DNA of 64,000 bases, taken from Shewanella frigidimarina (lineage in GTDB: Bacteria > Pseudomonadota > Gammaproteobacteria > Enterobacterales > Shewanellaceae). Below, piece by piece: positions 35,183 through 45,000 of the stretch. The stretch is taken from positions 182,722-246,721 of the forward strand of contig NZ_RKKE01000007.1 of NCBI RefSeq assembly GCF_003797125.1. The letters run 5' to 3'. The number at the start of each line of letters is the position of its first letter. The first letter of the stretch is position 1. Made by a program: the position numbers and the translations under genes. A model generated the notes under the pieces. That model was not told the DNA's origin. It did not search any database and worked only from the letters and a program-made list of their open reading frames with translations.

Positions 35183-36355
35183 TTAAACTCCAGCAGCTAT
35201 TAATTGACACACTGTTTTTGCTGATAGAATACAAGCAACCCGATGGTAATGATCGCTTTTTAACTCATCTCCGTTGTCAACAACAGATTTGGCACTAAAA
35301 TACCTTAAGTTCTGATTTGAAGACTGTCTTGCTGCTTCATATAAGGCATAAGCTTCCATTTCAAAAGAAGAGTTCTTCCTATGTTGCGCCGTAATATTTT
35401 CTAAGATTGTAGCTGACGCAATGACTGAGCTTCCACTAGATGTTGGACCAATAACTATTTCGAAACTAAGTTCATCTATATCAGTAGGGTACTCACTACG
35501 TTTTAGGACCACACCATCTTTTATACTTTCTAGAAAGCTAGAATTTCTTATTAATTGGTTGATAGCAATGTGAGTAGAGTGAAGAATCTGCACCGTATTT
35601 ACTTCTGGTACGAATCCATCTGATGTCCATTTTCCTGCATCATGTTGATGGCACATTTCTGAAATAATTACGTCATAGATATTGGCTTTCCCTTCAATTC
35701 CAGCACAAATTCCACTCATACATATCAATTCTGGGTTGAAAATATCTATAGCCCTTGCGCATGTTATTGCAGCATTAACTAAGCCCATTCTCGGAGGGAC
35801 AATAATCCCCCCTTTTTTACCATTAATTTCTAAAGTTCTGCAATTCAGGTTCTGTATGCACTGGGGGGGGCCGAGATTACAATCCAGATTTTTGTATGCC
35901 TCAGCTTCTTGTTCTAATGCGCAAAAAATTACAAAGTCATATTTAGGCGCAGGGATGCTATTTTTAGCTTTTAAAATGAATGCGTTTACCCAGTCAGTAG
36001 AATCCTCTGCATAAAAGACTATGTTTATATCTAAGCGGTTGAATTTTTCATAACTTTGTTCTGCTACATCATTAAAAGCTGTTATTGCAATAACTGGTGT
36101 GGAAAAGTTAGGAGATTCGGTATCTCGAATTGTATCGATAATTTCTTGAGTCACTTCAAACGCTTCAGTAGCATCTTTTTGCATAGGCACTAACAAATCA
36201 GTTACGACTAAATCAAATTTCTCTTTGCTAGAATCAATTACAAATTTTGAAAAGTATTCACAACGTTTAACGGTACAATCAGGAACATTTGACTTTAATG
36301 TAGCTTCTATGTGGTTATATTTATTATCGTTATCTTCCAGTATTAAGACATTCAT
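35183..36355 (-). CDS. dtcC: Detocs effector DtcC: receiver domain fused to a nucleoside-phosphorylase-fold domain
   Basis: A 390-residue cytoplasmic protein. Residues 1-125 are a response-regulator receiver (acid pair ED at 7-8, phospho-acceptor Asp53 in DLVVTDLLVP, Thr/Ala in VIAITAF). Residues about 140-390 are a purine nucleoside phosphorylase/MTA-nucleosidase-like domain with FCALEQEAEAY, MGLVNAAITCARAID, ICMSGICAGI, the purine-site SFEMEAYALYEA and SVVDNGDE. This architecture is that of DtcC, described from Vibrio as an enzyme that cleaves ATP at the glycosidic bond after phage infection, emptying the cell of ATP. It overlaps dtcB by four bases (ATGA). Activity here is by homology recognised from memory. 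Confidence 0.85.
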   Translation of the reverse strand: MNVLILEDNDNKYNHIEATLKSNVPDCTVKRCEYFSKFVIDSSKEKFDLVVTDLLVPMQKDATEAFEVTQEIIDTIRDTESPNFSTPVIAITAFNDVAEQSYEKFNRLDINIVFYAEDSTDWVNAFILKAKNSIPAPKYDFVIFCALEQEAEAYKNLDCNLGPPQCIQNLNCRTLEINGKKGGIIVPPRMGLVNAAITCARAIDIFNPELICMSGICAGIEGKANIYDVIISEMCHQHDAGKWTSDGFVPEVNTVQILHSTHIAINQLIRNSSFLESIKDGVVLKRSEYPTDIDELSFEIVIGPTSSGSSVIASATILENITAQHRKNSSFEMEAYALYEAARQSSNQNLRYFSAKSVVDNGDELKSDHYHRVACILSAKTVCQLIAAGV

Positions 36356-36798
36356 TTTAATTTCAAAGCCTTTTCTAAATCTTCACCCCATCTAGGGTCG
36401 TCTACAACGTAATATATACAAGCTAAAACATCACAATTAAGAAGGGATTTAAATTTTTCAGGAGCTTTTTCTAAAGGGTAGTGTTCACCAGATATTTCAA
36501 CACTTGGATATTGTGTTATAACAATACAAACATCTGTTCTTTCCATTTCCGAAAGCTCTAAAAGGATATCAACCCCACCAGTGAGTAGAGACATAGGCGC
36601 CCCTTCTCCTTGTTCTGCTGTATGACTAGGGATTGCCATATCAATGAAAATTAAATCAAATGTATAATTATCAATGTAGTCAATGGCTTCAGCTAAGCTG
36701 ACTGCAACTTTGATATTTGCCCCCGAATATTTTTCTTTCGTATAACTAGTTAAGTCATTGGCTTTGTAATCATCGTCTTCAATTATGAGCACTTTCAT
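36352..36798 (-). CDS. dtcB: Detocs DtcB: stand-alone receiver domain
   Basis: A 148-residue single receiver domain without output domain. It has the acid triad EDDD at 7-10, the acceptor Asp53 in DLIFIDMAIPSH, and a conserved Thr in CIVITQYP. In Detocs, a separate receiver acts as phosphate sink that drains accidental phosphorylation from the kinase and prevents false triggering of the effector (established for the family, from memory). The gene lies two bases after dtcA and overlaps dtcC, so all three are one tight operon. Confidence 0.83.
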   Translation of the reverse strand: MKVLIIEDDDYKANDLTSYTKEKYSGANIKVAVSLAEAIDYIDNYTFDLIFIDMAIPSHTAEQGEGAPMSLLTGGVDILLELSEMERTDVCIVITQYPSVEISGEHYPLEKAPEKFKSLLNCDVLACIYYVVDDPRWGEDLEKALKLK

Positions 36799-36800
36799 TA

Positions 36801-39695
36801 TTAATATCCTAATTCATAAGAAAATTCTGTTACAACATGTCTATATCTACAATTAACAACTTCAACTCGGAATTTTTTATCCATGAGCTGAAGGTTATGT
36901 AGTTTTTTTATACCACTTCTGTTTTCTGTAACTTGAGCATTCTCTAAGTCATCATTGGGAAGTACTTGAAGCTGCTTAGTTACATAGCTTTCTGTATGCG
37001 TATCATTTATTTCTGAAAGTATTTTACAATAAAGTAATTTTTTGTCACTTGATTCGACAATATCAAATTCTCGAGTAAGGTTACCTTCTGGTTTTCCATG
37101 TTTTGCAGCATTAAAAATTATCACATATAAAGCATCATAAAAAATATGATACACACCACCATAAAGTTCAATATCATCCGCTTCCTCAAAGTCTGTATTC
37201 GGATTGAAATTGTCGAAAGTTTGTTGAACTTCGGAGACCACTGCTTTATATAGCAAATTTAATGAAGCTTTAGGGGATGCACTTTGAGGTTTCTTAAACC
37301 ATGTACATATAATATTAAGTTTTTCTGTGATTAAGCTAGGTAACTCTCTTTCGAACTCTCTAGCTTGCTTCAAGCTATCGCGTTCTAAGTTAAGATTATT
37401 GATGTTATTAATAACAGAACCATTAATAAGATATGGTTTTTGACCTTTAATATACGAATTGAATTTTTTGAGGTCAACTTCTGCGAATCTCCAGCAAAAC
37501 TCTATAACAATAGCCTCTGCACCTACAATATTGCCTGCAACTTTGAAATGCTCAACTAGAGTTGAGAGGCATTTTTGGACTATGACTCTTTTCGCTGAGC
37601 CACGAAGGTTAGGGTAAAGGAATCCTAATTTTTTCTGCGGCGCATTAATGTATAACTTGTCATTGATAATGCCCATTACACGTTTTTCATAATCACTTTT
37701 CCACTCTGGCCACTTTGTATCTATTTGAGGTATCTGGATTAAATCCTCATATTTTTTTTCAATATTATTAACTACACTAGAATAAAGATGGCCCCTAAAA
37801 GTTCCGTGTCTGATTCTTCTTCCTAAATATGAAGCAATGCCAAAAAAACTATTTGTACAGAATTCATTAAAGCAGTTCTCAATTAAATCTGTTAACTGAG
37901 GGTTTTCAATTTGGTCTAGGCCATCACTATTATCTAAAATCAATAGAATAGAGCCCATTTGAGAAGATATATTGTCAACAAACCACTCTGAAAATCGAGT
38001 TGTATCTACATAAATACGATTGTCATCAATTTCACCACGAATCTTATTTATTTGGCTATTTATATTTAGGTTTCGAGCACGATCTAAATAGAGACTTTCT
38101 CCTGAATACTCACCTCTCCATGAGTGCAAAGCTGCTCGAGTTTCAGTTATTTGTTTGGTAGTTTTTATAACTCGTGTCATTCTCGCTATAAAGTCCTCAT
38201 TGCATGTTTCGTATAAATAAAATGCTAAGGCCTCTGATTTTTTTGACATTTTGTCTATAAATTTGACTAAACTTCCTTCGTAGTTAGCTTTAAGGACTTT
38301 TTCTGTCAGGCTTTTTAAAGATACTTGATCTATTTCACTTCTACTTTTTTTGGCAATAAGCAGTCTAAGAACCAATTTAGCTTCTTGAGAGGGAAGCATT
38401 GGAAGGATAAATTTCATCGACTGAACATGGATTGTTCTATCCAGCGCGCTGGTCTGACTCATGAGAAGGTATAACTGCTCCTCCGAAATAACCAATTCAC
38501 TTTTTTGGGTGAATACTAAATAGTTAAAAATAGCTGAACGTGTGACTCCACCTTTTTGCTGTGCGCTATGAAGCTTTATACTAACCAAATCTAATAATTT
38601 TTTATCAGACAGCAAGCTAGTTATATCTTTAACGTCAATAATTTTACCTAGTTGTTCGATAAGATCTGGTGTTAATTCAAAATAATCCGAATCTGGAGAA
38701 TCGTAGAAGTGGTCAATTAAGTACCTGTACTCTATTATTTTTTTACTTTCTAACCAAGCTGAAGACTGTTTGATAAACAGATATTCTGTATTTTCATCAT
38801 TTCCATTTAAACCAACCATCTCGTCTAATGTTGGAACAGTCTGTTCGAGTTCAACTATGAATTTTTCTATGTGTGTGTATTTAGAAAGATCCAGAAGTCT
38901 AGTGTTGACTTTAGTAATTATTAGGGCATCTAAAAGAGAAGACTGCATATTGCTCTGTACTAATTCATTAAGATCATCGTTATCTTTTGCATGTGAATGG
39001 AAAGCTAACCTAGCTATATCTCTTGTATATTTATTAGAATTACCTTTATTTGGTAGCCCCATTATTGAACGCTTTATACCAAGATAATCTTGTTCTTCTT
39101 GGTAGCAATGTATCAAGCTCGCAGTAATTACCTTAGAGTTTTTTACTGCATCATTTTGGAGTGCTAATAAATAATCATCTTTATTATCATCTTGATAAAG
39201 TTCATTAACTAGAATGATCTTTCTTAACAGACAATGACTAAAGCCAAATTGCTCTACTATCGACTTAATCGCATTTGATGCTTCTGAAAACCTACTACTG
39301 ACAATAGCTTGGTTTAGTCGACCTATAGATTGTATGTAAGCAACCATCATTTTTTCATTTTCGCGCAACACTGCATTCAACATGGACATTTGTTTATGCA
39401 AAGGTAGAGAGTCTAAACGTATGTATGATTCTTGGGTTTGGAATGATTTTGGGAAATTTGGGGGAAGTATTGAGTCATCATTATGGAATGCAGATATTGC
39501 TTTTTCGACGTTCAGTAACTTTCTAACCGATAGATTCTGCCGCATTTTATTAAGTATTTTTACTGCATCGGCTTCTGATGAAGTATATATCGCTCTGACT
39601 TTATTTCTTGTTGTTATATCAAGCTTTTCTAAACTAGGTAGTAAGTTATGATTATATAGTTTACTAAGTATCTGCTTCGAAATTATGTCTTTCAT
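36801..39695 (-). CDS. dtcA: Detocs sensor DtcA: large helical protein with a histidine-kinase-type ATPase end
   Basis: A 964-residue soluble protein. Residues up to about 550 look like alpha-solenoid repeats (many alternating amphipathic helices), probably the sensing part. IRHGTFRGHLYSSV (about residue 635) could contain the phospho-acceptor His. The C-terminus holds a degenerate GHKL ATPase: an N-box-like ALYVIIFNAAKHGKPEG (about 870) and a G-box-like NRSGIKKLHNL (about 930). No membrane helix is seen. Together with the two receiver proteins behind it this fits DtcA of Detocs, which phosphorylates DtcC on infection. The site of the His and the sensed signal are inferred. Confidence 0.78.
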   Translation of the reverse strand: MKDIISKQILSKLYNHNLLPSLEKLDITTRNKVRAIYTSSEADAVKILNKMRQNLSVRKLLNVEKAISAFHNDDSILPPNFPKSFQTQESYIRLDSLPLHKQMSMLNAVLRENEKMMVAYIQSIGRLNQAIVSSRFSEASNAIKSIVEQFGFSHCLLRKIILVNELYQDDNKDDYLLALQNDAVKNSKVITASLIHCYQEEQDYLGIKRSIMGLPNKGNSNKYTRDIARLAFHSHAKDNDDLNELVQSNMQSSLLDALIITKVNTRLLDLSKYTHIEKFIVELEQTVPTLDEMVGLNGNDENTEYLFIKQSSAWLESKKIIEYRYLIDHFYDSPDSDYFELTPDLIEQLGKIIDVKDITSLLSDKKLLDLVSIKLHSAQQKGGVTRSAIFNYLVFTQKSELVISEEQLYLLMSQTSALDRTIHVQSMKFILPMLPSQEAKLVLRLLIAKKSRSEIDQVSLKSLTEKVLKANYEGSLVKFIDKMSKKSEALAFYLYETCNEDFIARMTRVIKTTKQITETRAALHSWRGEYSGESLYLDRARNLNINSQINKIRGEIDDNRIYVDTTRFSEWFVDNISSQMGSILLILDNSDGLDQIENPQLTDLIENCFNEFCTNSFFGIASYLGRRIRHGTFRGHLYSSVVNNIEKKYEDLIQIPQIDTKWPEWKSDYEKRVMGIINDKLYINAPQKKLGFLYPNLRGSAKRVIVQKCLSTLVEHFKVAGNIVGAEAIVIEFCWRFAEVDLKKFNSYIKGQKPYLINGSVINNINNLNLERDSLKQAREFERELPSLITEKLNIICTWFKKPQSASPKASLNLLYKAVVSEVQQTFDNFNPNTDFEEADDIELYGGVYHIFYDALYVIIFNAAKHGKPEGNLTREFDIVESSDKKLLYCKILSEINDTHTESYVTKQLQVLPNDDLENAQVTENRSGIKKLHNLQLMDKKFRVEVVNCRYRHVVTEFSYELGY

Positions 39696-40455
39696 AATAT
39701 AGTCTTTGAATTGTTATGATTTATAAGACGTACCGACTCTTTTCGCCAGTAGATCAACTATTAAATTAACCAATAGATAGGGAGGTATTGGGCTTCCAAA
39801 GTGTGTTATGTTCTACAAAAACTCAATCATTTTTTTATGTATTTGTGTAAAAACCATACTCCCGCTTTTGTGATTATAGGTCAAGTCATTAATTAATTGG
39901 ATATTTTATAGTATGATGCTTGATTTAGACGTAAGTCACATTATTGGTAAACTTAAATTTTCTGCACCTGTTGTTGACTGGTATATATTTCACTTTGAAC
40001 AGACCCCTTTTAGTGATTTTCCACTAAATCAATAGACACACCTTTTATCTAAAACCACCTAAACCCTCAAAAGATGGCAACTTTGTACTAGTGAGATCTG
40101 GATTGTTAGCTAGTTTAAAATGGGGAAATGTGGTTCATTTATATGTTGTGTACTAAACCTCACTTGATGCCCTTTTTGAGTTGGGCTACTAGATTGTATT
40201 ATTTATCTTCCCTCCCGCTCTAAGGAAGCCGAAAAGAAAAATCGAGCCACCCATTATTTGAACAAGTAACATAACTCGTTTTCATTGCTTTGGCGAGGGT
40301 TACGCTTGATGTACTCAACTCATCAATTTCTATCGATATGACTAAAATATTATCGTTAAATTAGTGATTTATGGTCATCTGAGAAATTCAGCACAGCAGA
40401 GAATCTTGATATCAATCAAGTATAAGCAAGATCGTGGTTTTTCAGAAATTAATCC
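39696..40455. other. Gene-free stretch upstream of dtcA
   Basis: 760 AT-rich bases that must hold the dtcA promoter at their left end. I saw no clear sigma-70 hexamers. A 40-codon frame at 39913-40035 (plus strand) is too short and unsupported. The part beyond about 40,100 may be decayed flanking DNA of the RAYT gene, but I recognise no family in it. Confidence 0.4.
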
Positions 40456-41429
40456 TTAAGCGCACAGCCAACGCTGGCAGTTTTCAGCGCCTTGTCGTCG
40501 TTTTCGGTCTAAATGCTTACAGTATTCGGTTAAGGCAGGTAATGCCCAACAGCACCTTTAAATAATGCACCAAATTCAGTGGTGATTTTAAGCCAATTCT
40601 CTGCAGGGATGTTTAGTCTATTCAGTATGTCCTGGCTGCTTGAACTAATGGCGCCACGTTTATCTTCTCGAATAATCCGACCGGTATCTTCAACCAGTAA
40701 ATGTAGTCTTTCACGCTGAACATGAGCCCGTTAGGCATATTGAGTCGCTCATTACCTACAAACGGTAATAGCTCTGGTGGTTGCTCGCCTTTCATCGCTG
40801 AATTTATACGTCGTTGAATACTGGTGTAATCTGAGGTTTCTGGGGTGGCGGCCATATTGGCTCTGACTGGGTTTAAATCTACATAGCCATACAGGCTAAT
40901 ACTGCGCCTTCATCAAGCAGTGCTTGAGATTTGAAACGACCTTCCCAGAATCTGCCTGTGCACTTATCTTCTTTATTGGCCATTCTGGCGATGGGCTCAC
41001 TGAGTGAGCGTATAAACCAACTGATATCAATTAAGCGTTTACGGTATTCGGTAATGCATTCATTAACCGTTTGAAGTTCAAACTGGTTAAGGTCTTCCTC
41101 TTTAAGGTATTTGTGCGTGAGTAACGTACCTTTAAAGCCCTTGTGCCATTGAATTAGCACTTCTTTATCTGACCACTTTTTGCTTTGTCAGCATCGACTT
41201 TTATAACCACATGTAAGTGATTACTCATCACGGCATAAGCACAAATATCAATGGCAAAGATGGTCGCTAACTCTAGAATGCGTGAATCAACCCACTCACG
41301 CCGATGCTCAAAGTTATCACCAGTAGATTTATCGATTCCACACAAAAAAGCCTTACGCGCCACTCAAGAGCAGCAGTGATAGTAAGGCGTATCTTCCATG
41401 CTAACGATTGTCTGTCTTGGTCTGGCCAT
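40456..41429 (-). pseudogene. RAYT/IS200-like HUH (Y1) transposase pseudogene
   Basis: A REP-associated tyrosine transposase relic of about 320 codons. It begins at ATG 41429 (MARPRQTIVSMEDTPYYHCC), where a TGA replaces the codon expected for Arg before VARKAFLCGID. The HUH motif survives as YAVMSNHLHVVIKV. A frameshift near 41,157 separates AKSG from SDKEVLIQWHKGFKGTLL, and another near 40,880 separates GAVLACMA from NMAATPETSDYTSIQRR. The natural TAA lies at 40458-40456 after RWLCA. With three lesions it is inactive. Such genes normally manage REP hairpins; the GC-rich hairpin at 41553 may be related. Confidence 0.85.
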
Positions 41430-41552
41430 CTTTAATTACCGTTTGGAAAGGGTAAATAAAGCGTAGTTCAGCGCTCAATATTTAGCCAACAATCTTGGGT
41501 ATCTTAATTATTAAGCAAACGATAACGAGCTGGCTGCTTAGGCCAGAAACAA

Positions 41553-41575
41553 TAAAGCCCGCGGTGCGGGCTTTA
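41553..41575. terminator. Strong GC-rich hairpin, terminator or REP-like element
   Basis: TAAAGCCCGC (41553-41562), loop GGT, GCGGGCTTTA (41566-41575): a perfect 10-bp stem. It lies about 100 bases beyond the immunity gene stop on the minus strand and 120 bases upstream of the RAYT relic, so it can terminate the toxin-immunity transcript or be a REP-type relic. Confidence 0.6.
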
Positions 41576-41673
41576 TATTCACTTTAACTGACGGACTCAA
41601 TATTGTTAACTATGGGTGTCTCGCTAAATCTCAATTCGATTGTTTATAAATGCTACTCGATATTAAGCCACCT

Positions 41674-42015
41674 TTATTCGGGTTCATCTTCTAATAGGGT
41701 GCTTTGCAGGTCTCCATTTAGTATCTCTCCATCAGTATTAGTGAGATTAAAGCCTACACCTGAGCCATCAAAGTATGATGAGCCATCTAAAATACCGAAG
41801 ACTTGTGATACAGCATCAAGACTAACTTCCCGAACCATCCTTAGTAATACTAGTTGCTGTTCTTTGTTGAGGTCGTTGTATAGCGTTAGCACTTGACGCC
41901 AGTATTCATCCTTAGTGCTCGCAATATCGGTGTTCGTTAGTAACGAACGATACTCTTCTGTAGCATCTTCTACTACAAGCCCTTTTACCTTGGTTACAAA
42001 ATATTCTGCTTTCAT
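41674..42015 (-). CDS. Probable immunity protein of the RHS toxin
   Basis: A 113-residue acidic cytoplasmic protein with no signal peptide or membrane segment, starting two bases after the toxin stop. Content is helical (EYRSLLTNTDIASTKDEYWRQVLTLYNDLNKEQQLVLLRMVREVSLDAVSQVFGIL-type pattern, residues 20-75). The tail contains DGSSYFDGSGVGFNL, typical of small immunity or SMI-like proteins. Position directly behind a polymorphic toxin is the main evidence; an exact Imm family was not recognised. It would bind and block the nuclease tail to protect the producer and its sisters. Confidence 0.65.
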   Translation of the reverse strand: MKAEYFVTKVKGLVVEDATEEYRSLLTNTDIASTKDEYWRQVLTLYNDLNKEQQLVLLRMVREVSLDAVSQVFGILDGSSYFDGSGVGFNLTNTDGEILNGDLQSTLLEDEPE

Positions 42016-42017
42016 TG

Positions 42018-45000
42018 TTATTTTCCCCCCATCTGCGGGTACATTTCTTTATTCATTCTAATTAACTTTTGAAGCTGGCTATTGGGTACATCAGGATAAA
42101 CTCGCCTTAGCTCTTTAATGTCTCTGGCCACAACTTGCCTAACGTTTTCAAAACCGGTCGTTTTAGTTGATAAGCGGCCATTGGGCCCACGACTAGTATG
42201 CCCCCTACTAGGAACTAAAATCGCCGGCGCGTTTCTTCTGTTATAGTCAGGTATGAATTGCTCCATAACCTTTGCTTGGCCAACATGGTGCGAATCCAGC
42301 CCTTCCACTTTACTTTGTAGATGCTTATGAAGACCCACGTCAAATTTCTCATAAGCCTTTGCAGGCTTAAATAGCACCATGCCCATACTTAGCATGGCGC
42401 CACCATATTCACCATCAGAAAATTGGTTGAAAGCATTTATGCCGTCTTCGGCGAAGAAGTTCCATACTTTACCTCGCCAACCATCATCCTGACTCAGTTG
42501 GTCGTTTGAGTGATTTGCAAGCCAATCAACGAAGTTGACAACCTCACTATACGCACCACTTAAACCCCCACCTACATTGGTACCACTCTTCGACGCCGGA
42601 GTCTGCAACCCTACATCTTTACTTTCTTGTTTACCTGCGCCTCCACTTTGAGCCATCTGTAACTTATTTGCTTGACCACTAGATGTCTTCGACGTTGAGT
42701 TATTTAACGTTTGAGAGACCATGTTGGTTAACTTCATGCTCTCCGTAACAATACCATTGTCCTTGTAATAGCTATCACAGACACTTTCGAGATTTGAACC
42801 TGCACAGCTATACCCGGTCGGATCTGTCCCTGACATCGGGTTATTCAAAATATACGAATACGGGTTAGCGCTCTGGCTATTCTCTGGGAACTGCAAAAAC
42901 GGGTCAACACTTAAAAAACGGCCGATGTTGAAATCGTATATCCGCCCGTTCATATGAATGAGCTCTTGGTCAATCAAATGCTCGTGATTTGTATAGCCCT
43001 TAGTGACACCTTGCCAATTAGTACCAGATAATAATGTATTACCAGATGCAATGTCTCTTGGGCGACCAAACACATCATAACCACGGTGCTGTAATACGGC
43101 ACCGGTTTTGGCATCCATCAAGGTATCGACACTGCCTAAGTGGTCTCGCAGTACGTGCTGGAACGGTGATTGATTACCTAAGCTGCCCACATGGGCTTTC
43201 ATCTTAATAGTGTGGTCACCAATGTAGGTTTTATCTACCGTACGGCTTAAGGTCACTTCACGCTCAAAACTGCCCACATAATACGTGGTCGATACCACAC
43301 TACCGCTTTGCTGTTTAACCTGTTTATAGCGGTTACCATTCGCATCGTAACTGAATATACTTTTTACATTATTGCGGTCTACCGTTAACGGCTTGTTTTG
43401 GTCGTTATAGCTTAACGTTACGCCATCACCCATGAGCCTGTTACCGTTATTGTCATAGGTGAAGGTTTTTGTACCACCACGGATAAACTGCCTAATGGCG
43501 TTAGGGCCTGCATTACCGCCAGCACCTTTTCCTACACTACCGTAGAGATACTGACTACCATAATCGCCTTTGACAAGAATGTTACCTGCCGCGTCATAAT
43601 CATAATTAACCGCAGTATAGGTGATACCTTTGTACGTTTTAGTTGAGTCATCAACCCGCATGAGCTCGTCATAGTTGTAGCTTTCTTTGAACTGGGTAAT
43701 CACGTTGTGTTGAAAGGCTAAGTTACCCATTCCATCATAATCATAATTTAAGTATTGCACCCCGATAGTACTGCACCCTCCAGAAGAACTGGTACAAATA
43801 CTCGTCGGTGAACCGGCTAAATTACGGCTAAACTGTTGAACATAATGGTTACTGAACGTTTGTTGGTTAATACTGCCAAAGGCGCTGTACTCATCGATTA
43901 TGCGCAGTGATTGCTCGGAACCATCAGTAAAACGTTGGTAATCTTCGACTAAATAACCATTGTCGTCAAAACGATAGGCTACATGCTCGCCGCTAGGGTA
44001 CAGCATGGCTTTAATACGGCCAAATTGCGTGTCATAGGCATATTTTTCAGTGAAATTTAAGCTACCAATAGCCGTAACAGTTTGCTTAATGCGCCCAGCG
44101 GTATCATAGCTATGAGTTTGAATATTATCATAGACTTGAGCCCGATAGAGCTTACCGTTACCCACGACAGTATCGTATACCCAACTTCTGGCTTGCTGAC
44201 CAGCCTGACTCGTTTGGCGGCCTGCTTTGTCATAGCTAAATGTGGTTGTAATATTGCGCGCATCTTTTTGGGTTATAAGCTCGCCATATTGATTATAAGT
44301 AAAGTTCCAGACCCCCATGTTCGGGTCGTTAAACCATGCCTTGCGGCCTAAATCATCATAGCGGGCGGTGATTTGGCTGCCCAGCACATCTTGGATTAAT
44401 ACAGGCAAGCCTGCGGCATTATATGCAAAGTAACTTTTATTACCTTTTGCATCTGTAGTGCTTAATAGCTGACCAAGGCTGTTATAACTGCGACTCATCG
44501 ACGCATTTAACCCGCCAGAAACACTAATATTCGTCGTAACGCCATCAGCATAGTCATATTCTGATTGGTAGCTGACCATGCCATCATCGTAAATCTTACG
44601 AGCGGGGCGCCCTAATGCATCATAACCTTCAAATTGTGTCGTAATTTGGGTGCCGTAATCTTCTGTTGGCTTGGTTTCACTAACAATATTGCCTCTTGCG
44701 TCGTACGCGGTTTCGCTAGTGATTTCGCCTTCAAAACTATCTGATACCTGCTTTACAGGACGACCAAGACTATCGAAATAGGTAACGGCTTGTGGTTGAC
44801 CATCTGCTTGCATGGTTTGCTTATAGGCATAGTTACCCGTTTCCCACTGTAGAGAAAGATAACTTGTGGGTTGAATAACAATATTGCCTTTGGTGACAGA
44901 TGAGCTTTGCGGTGCGCCAATAAAGTTAACCTGATTGGTTGTCGTCACCCCATTCATATCAACAGATGTCAACACCTGACCGGTTAGCGGGTCGTAGGTA

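Noticed and set aside
39913..40035. Forty-codon frame upstream of dtcA with ATG-ATG start
   Set aside because: Too short, no ribosome site and no recognisable pattern.
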